Shown here one piece after another: positions 9,589 through 18,305 of a stretch of 46,485 nt of DNA. The notes under the pieces are model-generated. The model was given only the letters and a program-made list of their open reading frames with translations. It was not told the origin of the DNA and did no database searches. This DNA is from Candidatus Bathyarchaeota archaeon (GTDB taxonomy: Archaea > Thermoproteota > Bathyarchaeia > 40CM-2-53-6): the NCBI GenBank assembly GCA_005888755.1, contig VBBQ01000036.1, positions 1 through 46,485 of the forward strand, in the 5' to 3' direction. Both the position numbers and the translations under genes were made by a program. Each line of letters opens with the position of its first letter. The stretch's first letter is position 1.

Positions 9589-10704
9589 TTAGGGTTTCTC
9601 GCCTAGTTCTCTGGCGAACTCTGATAATAGTTCTTTTTGCCTGCGGGAGAGGTCTCTCGGGATCTCAACATCAACTCTTACAAGCTCATCTCCTCGCCCC
9701 CATCCTCCGACCCTGGGGAAACCTTTGCCTTCCAGACGAAACACTGTTCCGGGTCTTGTCCCCGGTGGAATCTTTAGCTGCGCTTTACCGTCGATAGATG
9801 GGATTTGAAGTTCTCCGCCGAGGGCGGCCTTTGGAAAACTGACTTTGGTCTCGTAGAGAATATTGTCTCCGTCGCGTTTGAACTCGGCGTGAGGCTTCAA
9901 TCTTATCCGAACATAGAGATCTCCACTACGCCCTCCCTGAGCAGCGTTTCCTTCTCCTCTAATTCGGAGGCTCTGGCCTTCATCCGCCCCAGGGGGAACC
10001 TTCACTTGGAGTTTGGTCCTGGTCCGGTCAAGGCCGCTCCCGCCGCAGTTTTTACATGGCTTGTCAATGATACTTCCTTCTCCCCTACACTTGGGGCATG
10101 TGGTTATTTGGACGAGTTGGGCGAAGCCGGCTCGCCGCACTGTTTGGACCTGGCCTCGGCCATGACAGTTGCTACAAGTCTTTCTGGAGCTTCCAGGCTG
10201 GGCCCCGGACCCGTTGCATTCTTTGCACTCTGCGAGCCGGGGTATCTCTATCTCTCTCGTCGCTCCATGGGCGACCTCGTCGAAGTTGATCTGTAGATCG
10301 TAGACCAAGTCCTCACCTTTGGCGGGTCCACCTGGAGCTCCATAGCTCTCGAAGCCTCCGAATCCGCCGAGGATTCGTTCCACGAAGCTGCTGAAGCCGC
10401 CGCCGAATGTGCCGAACCCCATGTCCCGGAATATGGAGTCAAAATCGGCGCCTCGGAAAATGTCTTCAGTGTTATATTTCTGGTAGATGCCTTCTCGCCC
10501 GAACTGGTCGTACTGTTTTCTCTTCTCATCATCGGACAGTATCGCGTAGGCTTCGGAGATTTCCTTGAACTTCTCAGTTGCCTCTGGGGCCTTGTTTCTA
10601 TCCGGGTGATACTGTAAGGCGAGCTTGCGGTAGGATCCCTTTATGTCATCCTTGGACGCGTTTCGAGTAACCCCGAGCACGTCGTAGTAGTCTCGCTTCT
10701 CCAT
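9589..10704 (-). CDS. dnaJ: Chaperone protein DnaJ (Hsp40)
   Basis: Co-chaperone that delivers unfolded proteins to DnaK and stimulates its ATPase. 371 residues with the full type I layout: J-domain (residues 1-70) with the HPD tripeptide in YHPDRNK; Gly/Phe-rich linker (about 75-125); four CxxCxGxG zinc motifs [24 protein letters not shown] and CKNCGGSG (about 160-225); and the C-terminal substrate-binding barrels with VPPGADEGQ and IPPGTRPG. It is the third gene of grpE-dnaK-dnaJ, starting 20 bases after the dnaK stop, so all three are probably one transcript. Confidence 0.97.
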   Translation of the reverse strand: MEKRDYYDVLGVTRNASKDDIKGSYRKLALQYHPDRNKAPEATEKFKEISEAYAILSDDEKRKQYDQFGREGIYQKYNTEDIFRGADFDSIFRDMGFGTFGGGFSSFVERILGGFGGFESYGAPGGPAKGEDLVYDLQINFDEVAHGATREIEIPRLAECKECNGSGAQPGSSRKTCSNCHGRGQVQTVRRAGFAQLVQITTCPKCRGEGSIIDKPCKNCGGSGLDRTRTKLQVKVPPGADEGQSLRIRGEGNAAQGGRSGDLYVRIRLKPHAEFKRDGDNILYETKVSFPKAALGGELQIPSIDGKAQLKIPPGTRPGTVFRLEGKGFPRVGGWGRGDELVRVDVEIPRDLSRRQKELLSEFARELGEKP

Positions 10705-10724
10705 CCTTTCCGATTCATCTCGCT

Positions 10725-12605
10725 CTACCGAGAGCCTTCGTCCTTTACCTCTCTGAACTCCGCGTCTACGACATTATCATCTTTAGGGGGGCTTGCTCCA
10801 GGAGCGCTTGCCTGCTGGGCTGACTCTCCAGGCTTCTGGGCAGTGACCTTCTGGTATATCTCCGCGCCAATCTTCTGCAGAATTCGCGAGAGATCGTCAC
10901 TGGCCGATTTTATCTTCTCAGCCTCCTTCCCGGATAGCGCGCCTCTCAAAACGCCTGCTGCCTTGTCAATGGTTTCGACCTGTTCTTTCGTAATTTTGTC
11001 TTTCAACTCGTCTTTTGTCTTGTCTGCGGTATACAGCATGCTCTCCGCTGTGTTGCGAAGTTCGACCTCTTCCTTTCTCTTCTTGTCCTCTTCTGAGAAC
11101 TGTTCAGCTTCATGAACCATTTTCTCCTTTTGGTCCTTCGAAAGCTTGGTCGAAGCAGCAATCGTGATCTTATTCTCTTTTGACGTAGCCAAGTCTTTTG
11201 CGGAGACGTTCAGGATACCGTTGGCATCGATGTCGAAGGTCACTTCGATCTGTGGAATGCCTCTTGGTGCTGGCGGGATTCCAGTTAGGTTGAACATCCC
11301 CAGAGATATGTTGTCGGAGGCCATGGCACGCTCTCCTTGGAGCACGTGAATTGTGACTGTGGTTTGCGAGTCGGCCGCTGTCGAGAATATCTGGCTACGC
11401 TTTGTCGGAATGGTAGTGTTTCTCTCCATAATCTTTGTAGCGACGCCTCCCAAGGTTTCTACGCCTAATGACAGCGGTGTGACGTCCAACAGAAGGATGT
11501 CCTTGACCTCTCCGGCGAGAACTGCGCCCTGAATGGCTGCTCCAACGGCCACGCATTCCATTGGATCGACTCCTCGCTCTGCTTGTTTGCCGATTATGTC
11601 TTCGACGAATTTTCGGACGAGTGGCATGCGGGTCTGGCCACCGATGAGTATGATTCTGTCCACATCCTTCGACGTAAGTTTCGCATCATCGAGGGTTCTC
11701 TTGATCGGTGTCTCAACTTTTCGGACTATAGGATTGGCGAGCTCTTCCAGCTTGGCCCTCGATAGGGTTGTGTGGAGGTGTTTGGGTTGGGATGAGTCTG
11801 CTGAGATGAACGGCAGATCTACATCGGTTGTGAGGAGAGTGGAAAGTTCGATCTTTGCTTTTTCCGCGCCTTCCTTGAGCCGCGTCATAGCGGCACGGTC
11901 GTTTCGCAAGCTTATGCCGGTCTGGCGCTGAAACTCAGTGAGCAAGTACTCGACGATCGCATTGTCGATGTCAGTCCCGCCTGTTTGCGTGTCTCCGCTA
12001 GTGGCTAGAACCTGGAAGACTCCGCCGCCGAATTCCATCAGGGTTACATCGTGTGTTCCGCCTCCGAAGCTGAACACCATGATTTTCATCTCCTTGTCGG
12101 CCTTGTCCAGCCCATAGGCGAGACATGCTGCTGTGGGTTCATTGATTATTCTGGCGACCTGGAAGCCGGCTATCTCTCCAGCGTCCTTGGTTGCTTGTCG
12201 TTGGTTGTCGTTGAAGTGGGCTGGGACTGTGATGACTGCTTTCTTCGTCGGTCGTCCTAAGAACGTCTCGGCGTCTTGCCTTATCTTCTGAAGTATGAAT
12301 GCAGAGAGCTGTTGTGGAGTATAGTCCTTCCCCGCGATGTGGACTCTGTAGTCGGTGCCCATCTTCCGTTTGATTTCGATAATTGTCCCCTCAGGGTTCG
12401 TAGCCGCCTGTCGCTTAGCCGGCTCACCGACTATCAATTGGCCGTCTTTGGTGAAGGCGATGACTGATGGGAACATCTTTCCGGACGCTGTCTGTCCTTC
12501 CGCGCTTGGGATAACGACCGGGCGTCCAGCTTCCATTATCGCGGCAGCCGAGTTCGTTGTTCCCAGGTCTATTCCTAGTATCTTCTCGGTCTCAGGCTTA
12601 CTCAT
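10725..12605 (-). CDS. dnaK: Chaperone protein DnaK (Hsp70)
   Basis: ATP-driven Hsp70 chaperone, 626 residues. The nucleotide-binding domain has GIDLGTTNS (11-19), [10 protein letters not shown] and [12 protein letters not shown], and the substrate-binding domain carries [14 protein letters not shown]. The C-terminal lid is helical and ends in an acidic [12 protein letters not shown] tail, as in bacterial DnaK, which fits the known bacterial origin of archaeal Hsp70. One oddity: the phosphate-2 loop, normally DLGGGTFD, reads SFGGGTHD (179-186), so the first, metal-coordinating Asp is Ser. The ATG overlaps the last eight bases of grpE, indicating translational coupling. Confidence 0.96.
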   Translation of the reverse strand: MSKPETEKILGIDLGTTNSAAAIMEAGRPVVIPSAEGQTASGKMFPSVIAFTKDGQLIVGEPAKRQAATNPEGTIIEIKRKMGTDYRVHIAGKDYTPQQLSAFILQKIRQDAETFLGRPTKKAVITVPAHFNDNQRQATKDAGEIAGFQVARIINEPTAACLAYGLDKADKEMKIMVFSFGGGTHDVTLMEFGGGVFQVLATSGDTQTGGTDIDNAIVEYLLTEFQRQTGISLRNDRAAMTRLKEGAEKAKIELSTLLTTDVDLPFISADSSQPKHLHTTLSRAKLEELANPIVRKVETPIKRTLDDAKLTSKDVDRIILIGGQTRMPLVRKFVEDIIGKQAERGVDPMECVAVGAAIQGAVLAGEVKDILLLDVTPLSLGVETLGGVATKIMERNTTIPTKRSQIFSTAADSQTTVTIHVLQGERAMASDNISLGMFNLTGIPPAPRGIPQIEVTFDIDANGILNVSAKDLATSKENKITIAASTKLSKDQKEKMVHEAEQFSEEDKKRKEEVELRNTAESMLYTADKTKDELKDKITKEQVETIDKAAGVLRGALSGKEAEKIKSASDDLSRILQKIGAEIYQKVTAQKPGESAQQASAPGASPPKDDNVVDAEFREVKDEGSR

Positions 12606-13215
12606 TGTCCTCTATCTCCTCTAGATCTGGCCTCTCGGATTTAGACTCGCGCTCGGCGGACTTCGCAGCTACTTTGACGATGCTTGGCCGGAGGACCTTT
12701 CCCTTCAGCATGTATCCTTGCCGGATCTCCTCCACGATCGTTCCATCCTCCTTGTCCGACTCGACTCGTAGTGCTGCCTCGTGGAGGTCGGAGTTGAACC
12801 TTGATCCTAGGCTTCGAATCTTCTCGACGCCTTCTTTTGAGAGGAGGGTCTGTAACCGTTTGTGGACCATTCCCACTCCCTCAACTATTGTCGGGTTCTC
12901 CTTGCTTTCCTCCGCTTCTCTGAGTGCCAATTCTAGCTCGTCATTTACGATTATGAGGTCCGATAGGAGGCGTTGGTTTCCGAATTGTCTGTTGTCAGAC
13001 ATTTCCTTCTCCACTCTCTTCCTATAGTTCTCGAAATCGGCCTGGAGATATTGCAGGCGCCGCAAATAGTCGTTAGATTTCGCCTTCTCTTTCTCCAATT
13101 CCTCTATGACCCCCTTCAACATGATTTCTGCGTCTTCTTCTTTCGAGGGTTTCTTGGGGGGTGGTTGAGCCTCTACTACTTCGGTTGCAAGATGTCTCTT
13201 TTTCTCACCCATCAC
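12598..13215 (-). CDS. grpE: Nucleotide exchange factor GrpE
   Basis: Exchange factor that releases ADP from DnaK. 205 residues: a basic/acidic N-terminal segment with [13 protein letters not shown], a long coiled-coil (about 30-110) containing [15 protein letters not shown], and the C-terminal beta domain with HEAALRVES and [16 protein letters not shown], all standard GrpE features. Two ATGs stand in tandem at 13215; GGAAGGAG lies a few bases upstream on the minus strand as a plausible ribosome binding site. First gene of the chaperone operon. The minus-strand T/A-rich TTTAATTTTT about 70 bases upstream may be the promoter. Confidence 0.93.
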   Translation of the reverse strand: MMGEKKRHLATEVVEAQPPPKKPSKEEDAEIMLKGVIEELEKEKAKSNDYLRRLQYLQADFENYRKRVEKEMSDNRQFGNQRLLSDLIIVNDELELALREAEESKENPTIVEGVGMVHKRLQTLLSKEGVEKIRSLGSRFNSDLHEAALRVESDKEDGTIVEEIRQGYMLKGKVLRPSIVKVAAKSAERESKSERPDLEEIEDNE

Positions 13216-13470
13216 AATTACTCCTTCCTGCCCTCGCCAAATTCCATAAGGCTAAGTTACAATCGATTTGGAGCGTCAGGGAAAAATTAAACCTTCTGAC
13301 ACGCCGACTGCTTGACATGCCGCAATGACTACGGGTGGGCGCCGACTGAGTCCCTTTTTTTGGTGAACTCCCCTTAAAGGAGGGCATCTGTTTCTCCGAA
13401 GATGCTGGTTTGGTTACGCTCGGTTGATAGCCCACATGGAAGGTGATAGAACCCATTCGGAGGATCATGT

Positions 13471-14172
13471 ATGGGCTTATTGAGTCATCTTACCCATCCA
13501 AAGGGCAAGATATGGATCGCCCTTGACAAGGCGACTTTCCAAGAGGGAGAGGCGGTTGTAGGCAAAGTAAACGTGACAGCAGAGGAGTACATCCCGTCCA
13601 TCGGATTGAAGGTTGAAGCGAGAGTCGTTGAAAGCTGGAACGAGATGGTCTGGGTCACTCTTCCCAATAACCAGCGGGTCCAAGAGAACCAACGTCGGAC
13701 GAACAATCTCTATTCGCGCGACGTACAGGTCACTGGACCTACCGACTTTGGAAAAGGCCCAACCCAGACATTTCCGTTTAGCGTCGGTATTCCTCCCTGC
13801 AGACCAACCCGAGGCGGGGCTTCCATCCAGAACTTGTTGAAGGCGGTCTTGCAGGTCAAAGGTAGACCCGACATGACCAATGAAACTCAAATCGCGTTCG
13901 TTCCAGCAGGAGCGTATGGCTCCATGCCAATGAATGTCGGATACGGTCCAGGACCAATGCCCGCAGGCTACGGACCGAACCCTGGCTATCAGCCAAATCC
14001 TGGCTACGGAATGCCACCTATGAACCCAGGCTACCAGGGCTATGGTCAACCGGGGTACGGTGTTCCGCCGCCACAACAGCAAACTCCCTCGGTCAAGGTC
14101 CGCTGCAAGTACTGTACCGGACTGATGGACGCTAATGCGTCAAACTGTCCTACATGCGGCGCCCACCAGTAG
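13471..14172 (+). CDS. Arrestin-like/Spo0M-like protein with PGY-rich linker and zinc-ribbon tail
   Basis: 233 residues. About residues 10-145 have the beta-sandwich pattern of arrestin-like and Spo0M-like proteins: KIWIALDKATFQEGEAVVGKV, then alternating strands with TFPFSVGIPP. Residues about 150-205 are a low-complexity linker of repeated GYGP, NPGYG and QPGYG units rich in Met, Pro, Gly and Tyr. The last 25 residues are a zinc ribbon with CKYC and CPTC. GGAGG lies eight bases before the ATG. No signal peptide is visible, so it is probably cytoplasmic and adaptor-like, though no partner is indicated. Convergent with the EamA gene (14 bases between the two stops). Confidence 0.75.
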   Translation: MGLLSHLTHPKGKIWIALDKATFQEGEAVVGKVNVTAEEYIPSIGLKVEARVVESWNEMVWVTLPNNQRVQENQRRTNNLYSRDVQVTGPTDFGKGPTQTFPFSVGIPPCRPTRGGASIQNLLKAVLQVKGRPDMTNETQIAFVPAGAYGSMPMNVGYGPGPMPAGYGPNPGYQPNPGYGMPPMNPGYQGYGQPGYGVPPPQQQTPSVKVRCKYCTGLMDANASNCPTCGAHQ

Positions 14173-14186
14173 TCCAGTATCTCGTT

Positions 14187-15020
14187 CTAGGACGAGGATG
14201 ATACTAGTAGGACACCGGCGAGTATGAGGACTGCGCCTGTTCCTGAGTAGAGGTTGAACGGGTCCCCGAATATTATCACTGATAGAGCGACAGCAACGAT
14301 CACTTCTATCGGGAGAACGATCGAGGAGACCGTCGGAGACACGGTTTCCAATCCTTTCATAAGGAAATGGTAAGCTCCTATTGTCGCAACCACCGATAGA
14401 AACACGACATAGAAGACAACTTCCCAGCTAAAGTTGATGGAAGCACTTTGGTCTAAGGGAATCGCGAGGACAAGTAGAAGACTTGTGACGAGAATCATTC
14501 CTCCCGTGACCGCACGGCCGCCTTTCTGAATGACGAGATCCTTGGAATAGATGAAAACCAATGCTATCGTAACTGCTGTTCCAAATATCAGCACGTCGCC
14601 TAGAAACTGCGCCTCACCCAAGCTCACAGCTCGACCCTGAGTTACTACCAGACTTGCTCCAAAGAATCCCGACAATACTCCGAGACCCTTCTTCGCGGCT
14701 ATCTTTTCGTTTCCACGTGCCCACGATAGAACTGGAATCATCAAGGCCGCCGTGCTTATGATCAAAGCCGCATCCGAAGAGGTTGTGAACTTCTGTCCTT
14801 GAAACTGCAGCACATATCCAAAAGCGTTAACGAAACCTACAACCCAGATCGGTCTTGATCGGAGAAGGGACCAGTCAACCCATCCCTTCCGGCGAAGAAG
14901 CAACAAGACCAGAACAGAGGATAGTGAAAATCGAAGAGCGGCGAAGAGACTCGGGGGAAGGAGGCCTAGCCCGAGCTTGATCACGGGCACGCTCGTGCCG
15001 AATAGTATACCGGAGAACAC
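14187..15020 (-). CDS. EamA/DMT-family transporter
   Basis: Inner-membrane drug/metabolite transporter superfamily protein. About ten hydrophobic segments arranged as two five-span EamA repeats are visible; the first begins ILFGTSVPVIKLGLGLLP, the typical motif, and the second starts after ATIGAYHFLMKGLE. 277 residues, a little shorter than the usual 290. The GTG at 15020 is the only canonical start after an in-frame TGA; it removes several residues of the first helix (RTGILATV) that would match the family, so a non-canonical upstream start is possible. Substrate cannot be predicted. Confidence 0.88.
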   Translation of the reverse strand: MFSGILFGTSVPVIKLGLGLLPPSLFAALRFSLSSVLVLLLLRRKGWVDWSLLRSRPIWVVGFVNAFGYVLQFQGQKFTTSSDAALIISTAALMIPVLSWARGNEKIAAKKGLGVLSGFFGASLVVTQGRAVSLGEAQFLGDVLIFGTAVTIALVFIYSKDLVIQKGGRAVTGGMILVTSLLLVLAIPLDQSASINFSWEVVFYVVFLSVVATIGAYHFLMKGLETVSPTVSSIVLPIEVIVAVALSVIIFGDPFNLYSGTGAVLILAGVLLVSSSS

Positions 15021-15143
15021 GGTGGCAAGGATTCCAGTTCTGGGAGCCGATTCCTCTCACCTCTAGAGGGGCGCGGTCTTGCGCTCTGGCTTTAGAGTAT
15101 AGCGCCACCTTGAGGAGAACGAGCGTGTTGAGATTCAGCTAGG

Positions 15144-15153
15144 CTTATCTTTG
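15144..15153 (+). promoter_or_regulatory. TATA box for the small zinc-finger gene
   Basis: CTTATCTTTG centred about 32 bases before the ATG at 15180, giving a leaderless or nearly leaderless transcript. Confidence 0.45.
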
Positions 15154-15179
15154 GGTGGGACCCTAATTCTAACCTCAAT

Positions 15180-15392
15180 ATGAGCGCGACAAGTCTGTTG
15201 GAGAGGGAGCAAGTCGAGTGCGCGTACTGCAAGGATTCCAAACCAGTATCAGAGACGACCTGGTTCATGGCTGAGCCAGGCGAGAAATCTGTGCGACTAT
15301 GCGACTTCTGCTACGAGGAAGCGCGGAAACAGCTCCGCCTCCTCCGGATAGTCCGAAACCGCGGAGACTATCCCATAGAAGCAGCGTCTTAG
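15180..15392 (+). CDS. Small zinc-finger protein
   Basis: 70 residues with two cysteine pairs, CAYC (about 14-17) and CDFC (about 41-44), enough for one treble-clef or ribbon-type zinc site. The C-terminal third is a basic helix (ARKQLRLLRIVRNRG). A TATA element lies at leaderless spacing upstream. Not a family I recognise by name; such short zinc proteins are common in archaea and may bind nucleic acid or a protein partner. Confidence 0.7.
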   Translation: MSATSLLEREQVECAYCKDSKPVSETTWFMAEPGEKSVRLCDFCYEEARKQLRLLRIVRNRGDYPIEAAS

Positions 15393-15521
15393 CCAAAAGA
15401 ACAACCTCGTCGAAACACAAGCTTGTACGCTTCCAGTAGCGCAGCTTGCGGTCGAGGTCTTCAACTCATTCCTCCACAAAGGGTTATTGCGGTTCAAATC
15501 CCCAAGTCTTGACGGGAAAAT

Positions 15522-16667
15522 TTGTCATCCAACGATAGAGTCATCGTTCTCGGTTGTGGAATGGGAGGTCTGGCAGTCTCAAGTCTCTTGGCCGAGCGCG
15601 CTCCCAAGGCATCGATTACGATCGTCGAGCAGAAGAAAATCTTCGAGTTCCCGCCTTCCTTCCCGTTGCTGGCAATGGGTCGGCGCGAACCCGGAAAAGT
15701 CCGTCGCCCCCTCTACGTCTCAAAGAAGCGGAAAGTCCGCCTGGTGAACGACCGGGTCGGTTCTATTGAGACTTCATCGAGGACGGTTAAGACGGGATCG
15801 GAAGAGTTGCGTTATGATCATCTAGTCATTTCGATGGGAGTTGAATACTCGCCTGGTGACGTTCCAGGTCTAGAGAAATACGCTCACCAATTCTACGATT
15901 TTGAATCGGCAATGAAGCTGCGTGATGCTCTCGAGAATCTCGATGGTGGAAAGTTGGCTATTGGGATTTCGCGATTGCCTATCAAGTGTCCTGTTGCGCC
16001 GTATGGTTTGGCTTTGCTCTTGCAGGATCACTTTGCGAGAGCGAAAAAGAAGGTTTCGATGGAGTTTTTCACCCCGGAGCCTCATCCCGCTCCGGCTGCC
16101 GGTCCTGTAATCGGTAAACAGGTGGAGAGGCTCTTGGCAGCCAGGGGGATCGCGTTTCGCCCGAAGGTCAAGCTTTCCAAGGTGGAAAAAGACAAGGTGG
16201 TCTTTGAGGGAAAGACAGAGCTCCCGTACGATCTGTTGATCGTTGTTCCGCCTCACAAGTGTCCAAGCGCCGTTGTTGAGGCTGGATTGACCGATTCGTC
16301 GGGCTGGGTCCCTGTGAGCCCGCAAACTCTAGCCACCAGGTTCGAACGGGTCTACGCGATCGGAGATGTAACCGCCATCGAGACGCCGCATGCTCATGTT
16401 CCGTTTCTGCCGAAGTCAGGATCATTCGCGCTCGGTCAAGCGGAAGTTGTCGCGAACAACATTGCAATGTCGATCACAGGGAAAGGGGAGCGAAAGATCT
16501 GGGACGGAACTGGATCCTGTTTTCTCGAAGTTAACAGGGGAGAAAGCGCTATGCTTAGGGGAGAATTTCTCTCGAACCCTCCACGGTTGGAGTTTCACCC
16601 GCCTCGCCGAAAATGGCAGGTTGAGAAGACAAAGTTGGAAGAGTACTGGATGACTCACCGATTCTAA
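15522..16667 (+). CDS. FAD-dependent oxidoreductase of the sulfide:quinone reductase (SQR)-like family
   Basis: 381-residue two-dinucleotide-binding-domain flavoprotein. N-terminal VIVLGCGMGG (7-16) binds FAD; YDHLVISMGVEYSPG is the second conserved strand; RVYAIGDVTAIETP (277-290) is the FAD-flavin motif. Cys156 in IKCPVAP and Cys333 near the C-terminus sit where SQR-type enzymes keep their redox cysteines, and Cys247 (HKCPSA) is additional. The family moves electrons from sulfide or NADH to membrane quinone. The cysteines favour SQR-like chemistry over NDH-2, but substrate remains inferred. TTG at 15522 is the only start before the Rossmann motif. Confidence 0.85.
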   Translation: MSSNDRVIVLGCGMGGLAVSSLLAERAPKASITIVEQKKIFEFPPSFPLLAMGRREPGKVRRPLYVSKKRKVRLVNDRVGSIETSSRTVKTGSEELRYDHLVISMGVEYSPGDVPGLEKYAHQFYDFESAMKLRDALENLDGGKLAIGISRLPIKCPVAPYGLALLLQDHFARAKKKVSMEFFTPEPHPAPAAGPVIGKQVERLLAARGIAFRPKVKLSKVEKDKVVFEGKTELPYDLLIVVPPHKCPSAVVEAGLTDSSGWVPVSPQTLATRFERVYAIGDVTAIETPHAHVPFLPKSGSFALGQAEVVANNIAMSITGKGERKIWDGTGSCFLEVNRGESAMLRGEFLSNPPRLEFHPPRRKWQVEKTKLEEYWMTHRF

Positions 16668-16757
16668 AAACCCGCTTTTCGTTAACAATCTGTGTCGACT
16701 TCAGAGTCGAAGGCAATCCGTGAACCCGACCATTCTAAACAATACATTCGGTGTTCT

Positions 16758-16880
16758 CCGTCTCTCCCACTCATGCGTCGCGAGGTGTAGTCGCTAGGAC
16801 CCCCTATTTCTAAAACATCCGCTGTTTGGTAGCGATAATGGGCGAGTCAGGCGATTCGGAACCCAATTATGGACTAGACG
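16758..16880 (+). repeat. Copy A of a diverged two-copy sequence block
   Basis: Part of a 340-base gene-free stretch (16668-17009). It shares with 34311-34430 the pattern CTCCGT-TCTCCC, CGAGGT then AGTCGCTA, GACCCC, AACAT, then CGAGTC and GATTC-GA in the same order and similar spacing. A short frame from 16826 (MVAIMGESGDSE...) covers the 3' part but looks non-coding and overlaps the DUF35 gene. Nature unknown. Nothing else recognised in this stretch. Confidence 0.4.
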
Positions 16881-17009
16881 CCTTGGCGAAAAACGCGATC
16901 TACCCGAACGAATCTAGGGGTGATCTTGAAGTGCCCTCTCAGATCGTCGAACATGATTCGTTCTGGGCTATTCGGGCAGCCTTTTTTCTTCTGACGGACT
17001 TGGGTTCGG

Positions 17010-17771
17010 TTAGCCGGACAGAGTGTCTGCGGGTTCGGTTTCAGATGAGCTCTTGACGGCCTTCCGCCATTCTCTCGCCTTGTCCCCAAGTCTGTGGAGC
17101 AACCTGTCCTCTTCGCGGGTGAGAAGTTCGCCCTTGCTTATCTTACTCCTTAGCGAGGATATTGTCATCTCGTCCTCCTCTACTGGGTATCCTGACTCTT
17201 CGATAGAATGGAGAAGAGACCGTGCTTGATTCTCTCCCGCTCCGACCTCCCATCTCTCTGCTTTTCCGACTTCAACTGTCTTACTGCTTGACTCGGTTGA
17301 GATTGGTTTGAAGGCGAGAATGTCGGTGATAGCGCCCCCACGTTCTGATGGGTTCTTGAGAGATGGGGATACTTTCATCCCGATTGATAGTCGATCAGAA
17401 TCGCCTCTCTCGAGCAGGTGCACTATTCCTCCCTTGACGCCTTCAAATTTCACAAGGCCAACGGTAATCGGTAATTCCGTGTCGGCACCGGCTCTGTCTC
17501 GGTTGACCGAAGTAAAGCTGTAGACATATCCAGGCTTGTCGATTGGGAACTGGTCTTTCATCTCGATGAAGCAGCTGGGGCAGTACATTCTAGCTGGAAT
17601 GTAGGTGCTCTTGCACTTGGAACACTTCGAGACCAGGAAACGGCCGTTGTCCCGGAGCTCGCGTCGAAATTCCTCCCCTGCAACCCCTGCCGTATAGTGG
17701 AACTCAAGCGGTATGCTGTCCGTCCAGTGCCGAGCCTGGCTTTGTTGTGTGAGCTTCTCTAAGATCGGCAT
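17010..17771 (-). CDS. DUF35 OB-fold/zinc-ribbon protein, long form
   Basis: 253 residues. DUF35 proteins are small partners of thiolase-fold enzymes and can form part of the acyl-CoA site. Here the rubredoxin-like ribbon has CSKC and CPSC (about 50-70), followed by an OB-fold with VYSFTSVNRDRAG and VGLVKFEGVKGG. The last 90 residues are an extra charged helical extension (WEVGAGENQARS..., then ISKGELLTREEDRLLHRLG) not normally present. Last gene of a four-gene minus-strand set with a second DUF35 and two thiolase-like genes, three bases after the previous stop. Its 3' end overlaps the short plus-strand frame at 16826-17056, which I consider spurious. Confidence 0.88.
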   Translation of the reverse strand: MPILEKLTQQSQARHWTDSIPLEFHYTAGVAGEEFRRELRDNGRFLVSKCSKCKSTYIPARMYCPSCFIEMKDQFPIDKPGYVYSFTSVNRDRAGADTELPITVGLVKFEGVKGGIVHLLERGDSDRLSIGMKVSPSLKNPSERGGAITDILAFKPISTESSSKTVEVGKAERWEVGAGENQARSLLHSIEESGYPVEEDEMTISSLRSKISKGELLTREEDRLLHRLGDKAREWRKAVKSSSETEPADTLSG

Positions 17772-17774
17772 GTT

Positions 17775-18296
17775 CTACTCTTCTCCTATTGGTCTGAAGT
17801 ACCGGATGTCTGTGATGGCGCCCTGCCTCTCGCTCGACGATTTCCATACTGCCTTGACCTTCATGCCTACTTTGATCTCTGAAGGCTCAACTTCTCCCAG
17901 ATTGTGGAGTATTCCCATTCCAGGAGTCGCACCGTCTAGATCAACGACCGCAACTAGTATAGGTGTTTTCAATCGTCTAGCGTCTGTGCCCACGTGTGAA
18001 ATCGAGTAAGTGTTGATAGTCCCCGTATCTTTGATCTGGACCCATTCGTCTGTGGGCCTGAAGCATTGCTCGCAGTACATTCTCGGCGGTACAAGTATCC
18101 GTTCGCAATTCATACACTTTCTCGCGATTATCCTTCCCTCTTTCAGCTCGGCCAGGAAGCGGCTGATCGCGACGCCTGCAGCCCAGCTATACTTCGGCTC
18201 AAACTTGTAGACAACATCCAGATACTTTCCCTCCTTTACATCCTCCGGAGTAATCTCGTGGCCAGGATAGCTTGTGATTTTCTGAGACAATATCAT
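17775..18296 (-). CDS. DUF35 OB-fold/zinc-ribbon protein
   Basis: 173 residues, canonical DUF35 length. Zinc ribbon CMNC/CEQC (about 61-76) precedes an OB-fold with INTYSISHVGTD and ILVAVVDLDGA, and it ends in AITDIRYFRPIGEE. The N-terminal 45 residues include an amphipathic stretch typical for contacts with a thiolase partner. It lies nine bases downstream of the second thiolase-like gene and just upstream of the longer DUF35, so the four are almost certainly one operon. By family knowledge it should bind acyl-CoA or bridge subunits rather than catalyse alone. Confidence 0.9.
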   Translation of the reverse strand: MILSQKITSYPGHEITPEDVKEGKYLDVVYKFEPKYSWAAGVAISRFLAELKEGRIIARKCMNCERILVPPRMYCEQCFRPTDEWVQIKDTGTINTYSISHVGTDARRLKTPILVAVVDLDGATPGMGILHNLGEVEPSEIKVGMKVKAVWKSSSERQGAITDIRYFRPIGEE

Positions 18297-18305
18297 CTTC
18301 CTCCT

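Noticed and set aside
15418-15512. Possible tRNA: GGTTCAAATCC at 15491-15501 matches the T-arm consensus and CAAGCTT/AGTCTTG could be an acceptor.
   Set aside because: T-stem and acceptor each contain a mismatch and no D-arm or anticodon arm can be drawn. At most a decayed tRNA.
16826-17056. 76-codon plus-strand frame (MVAIMGESGDSE...).
   Set aside because: TTG start, no motif, overlaps the 3' end of the DUF35 gene on the other strand and lies in the diverged repeat; its partial resemblance to a frame in copy B follows from DNA similarity.
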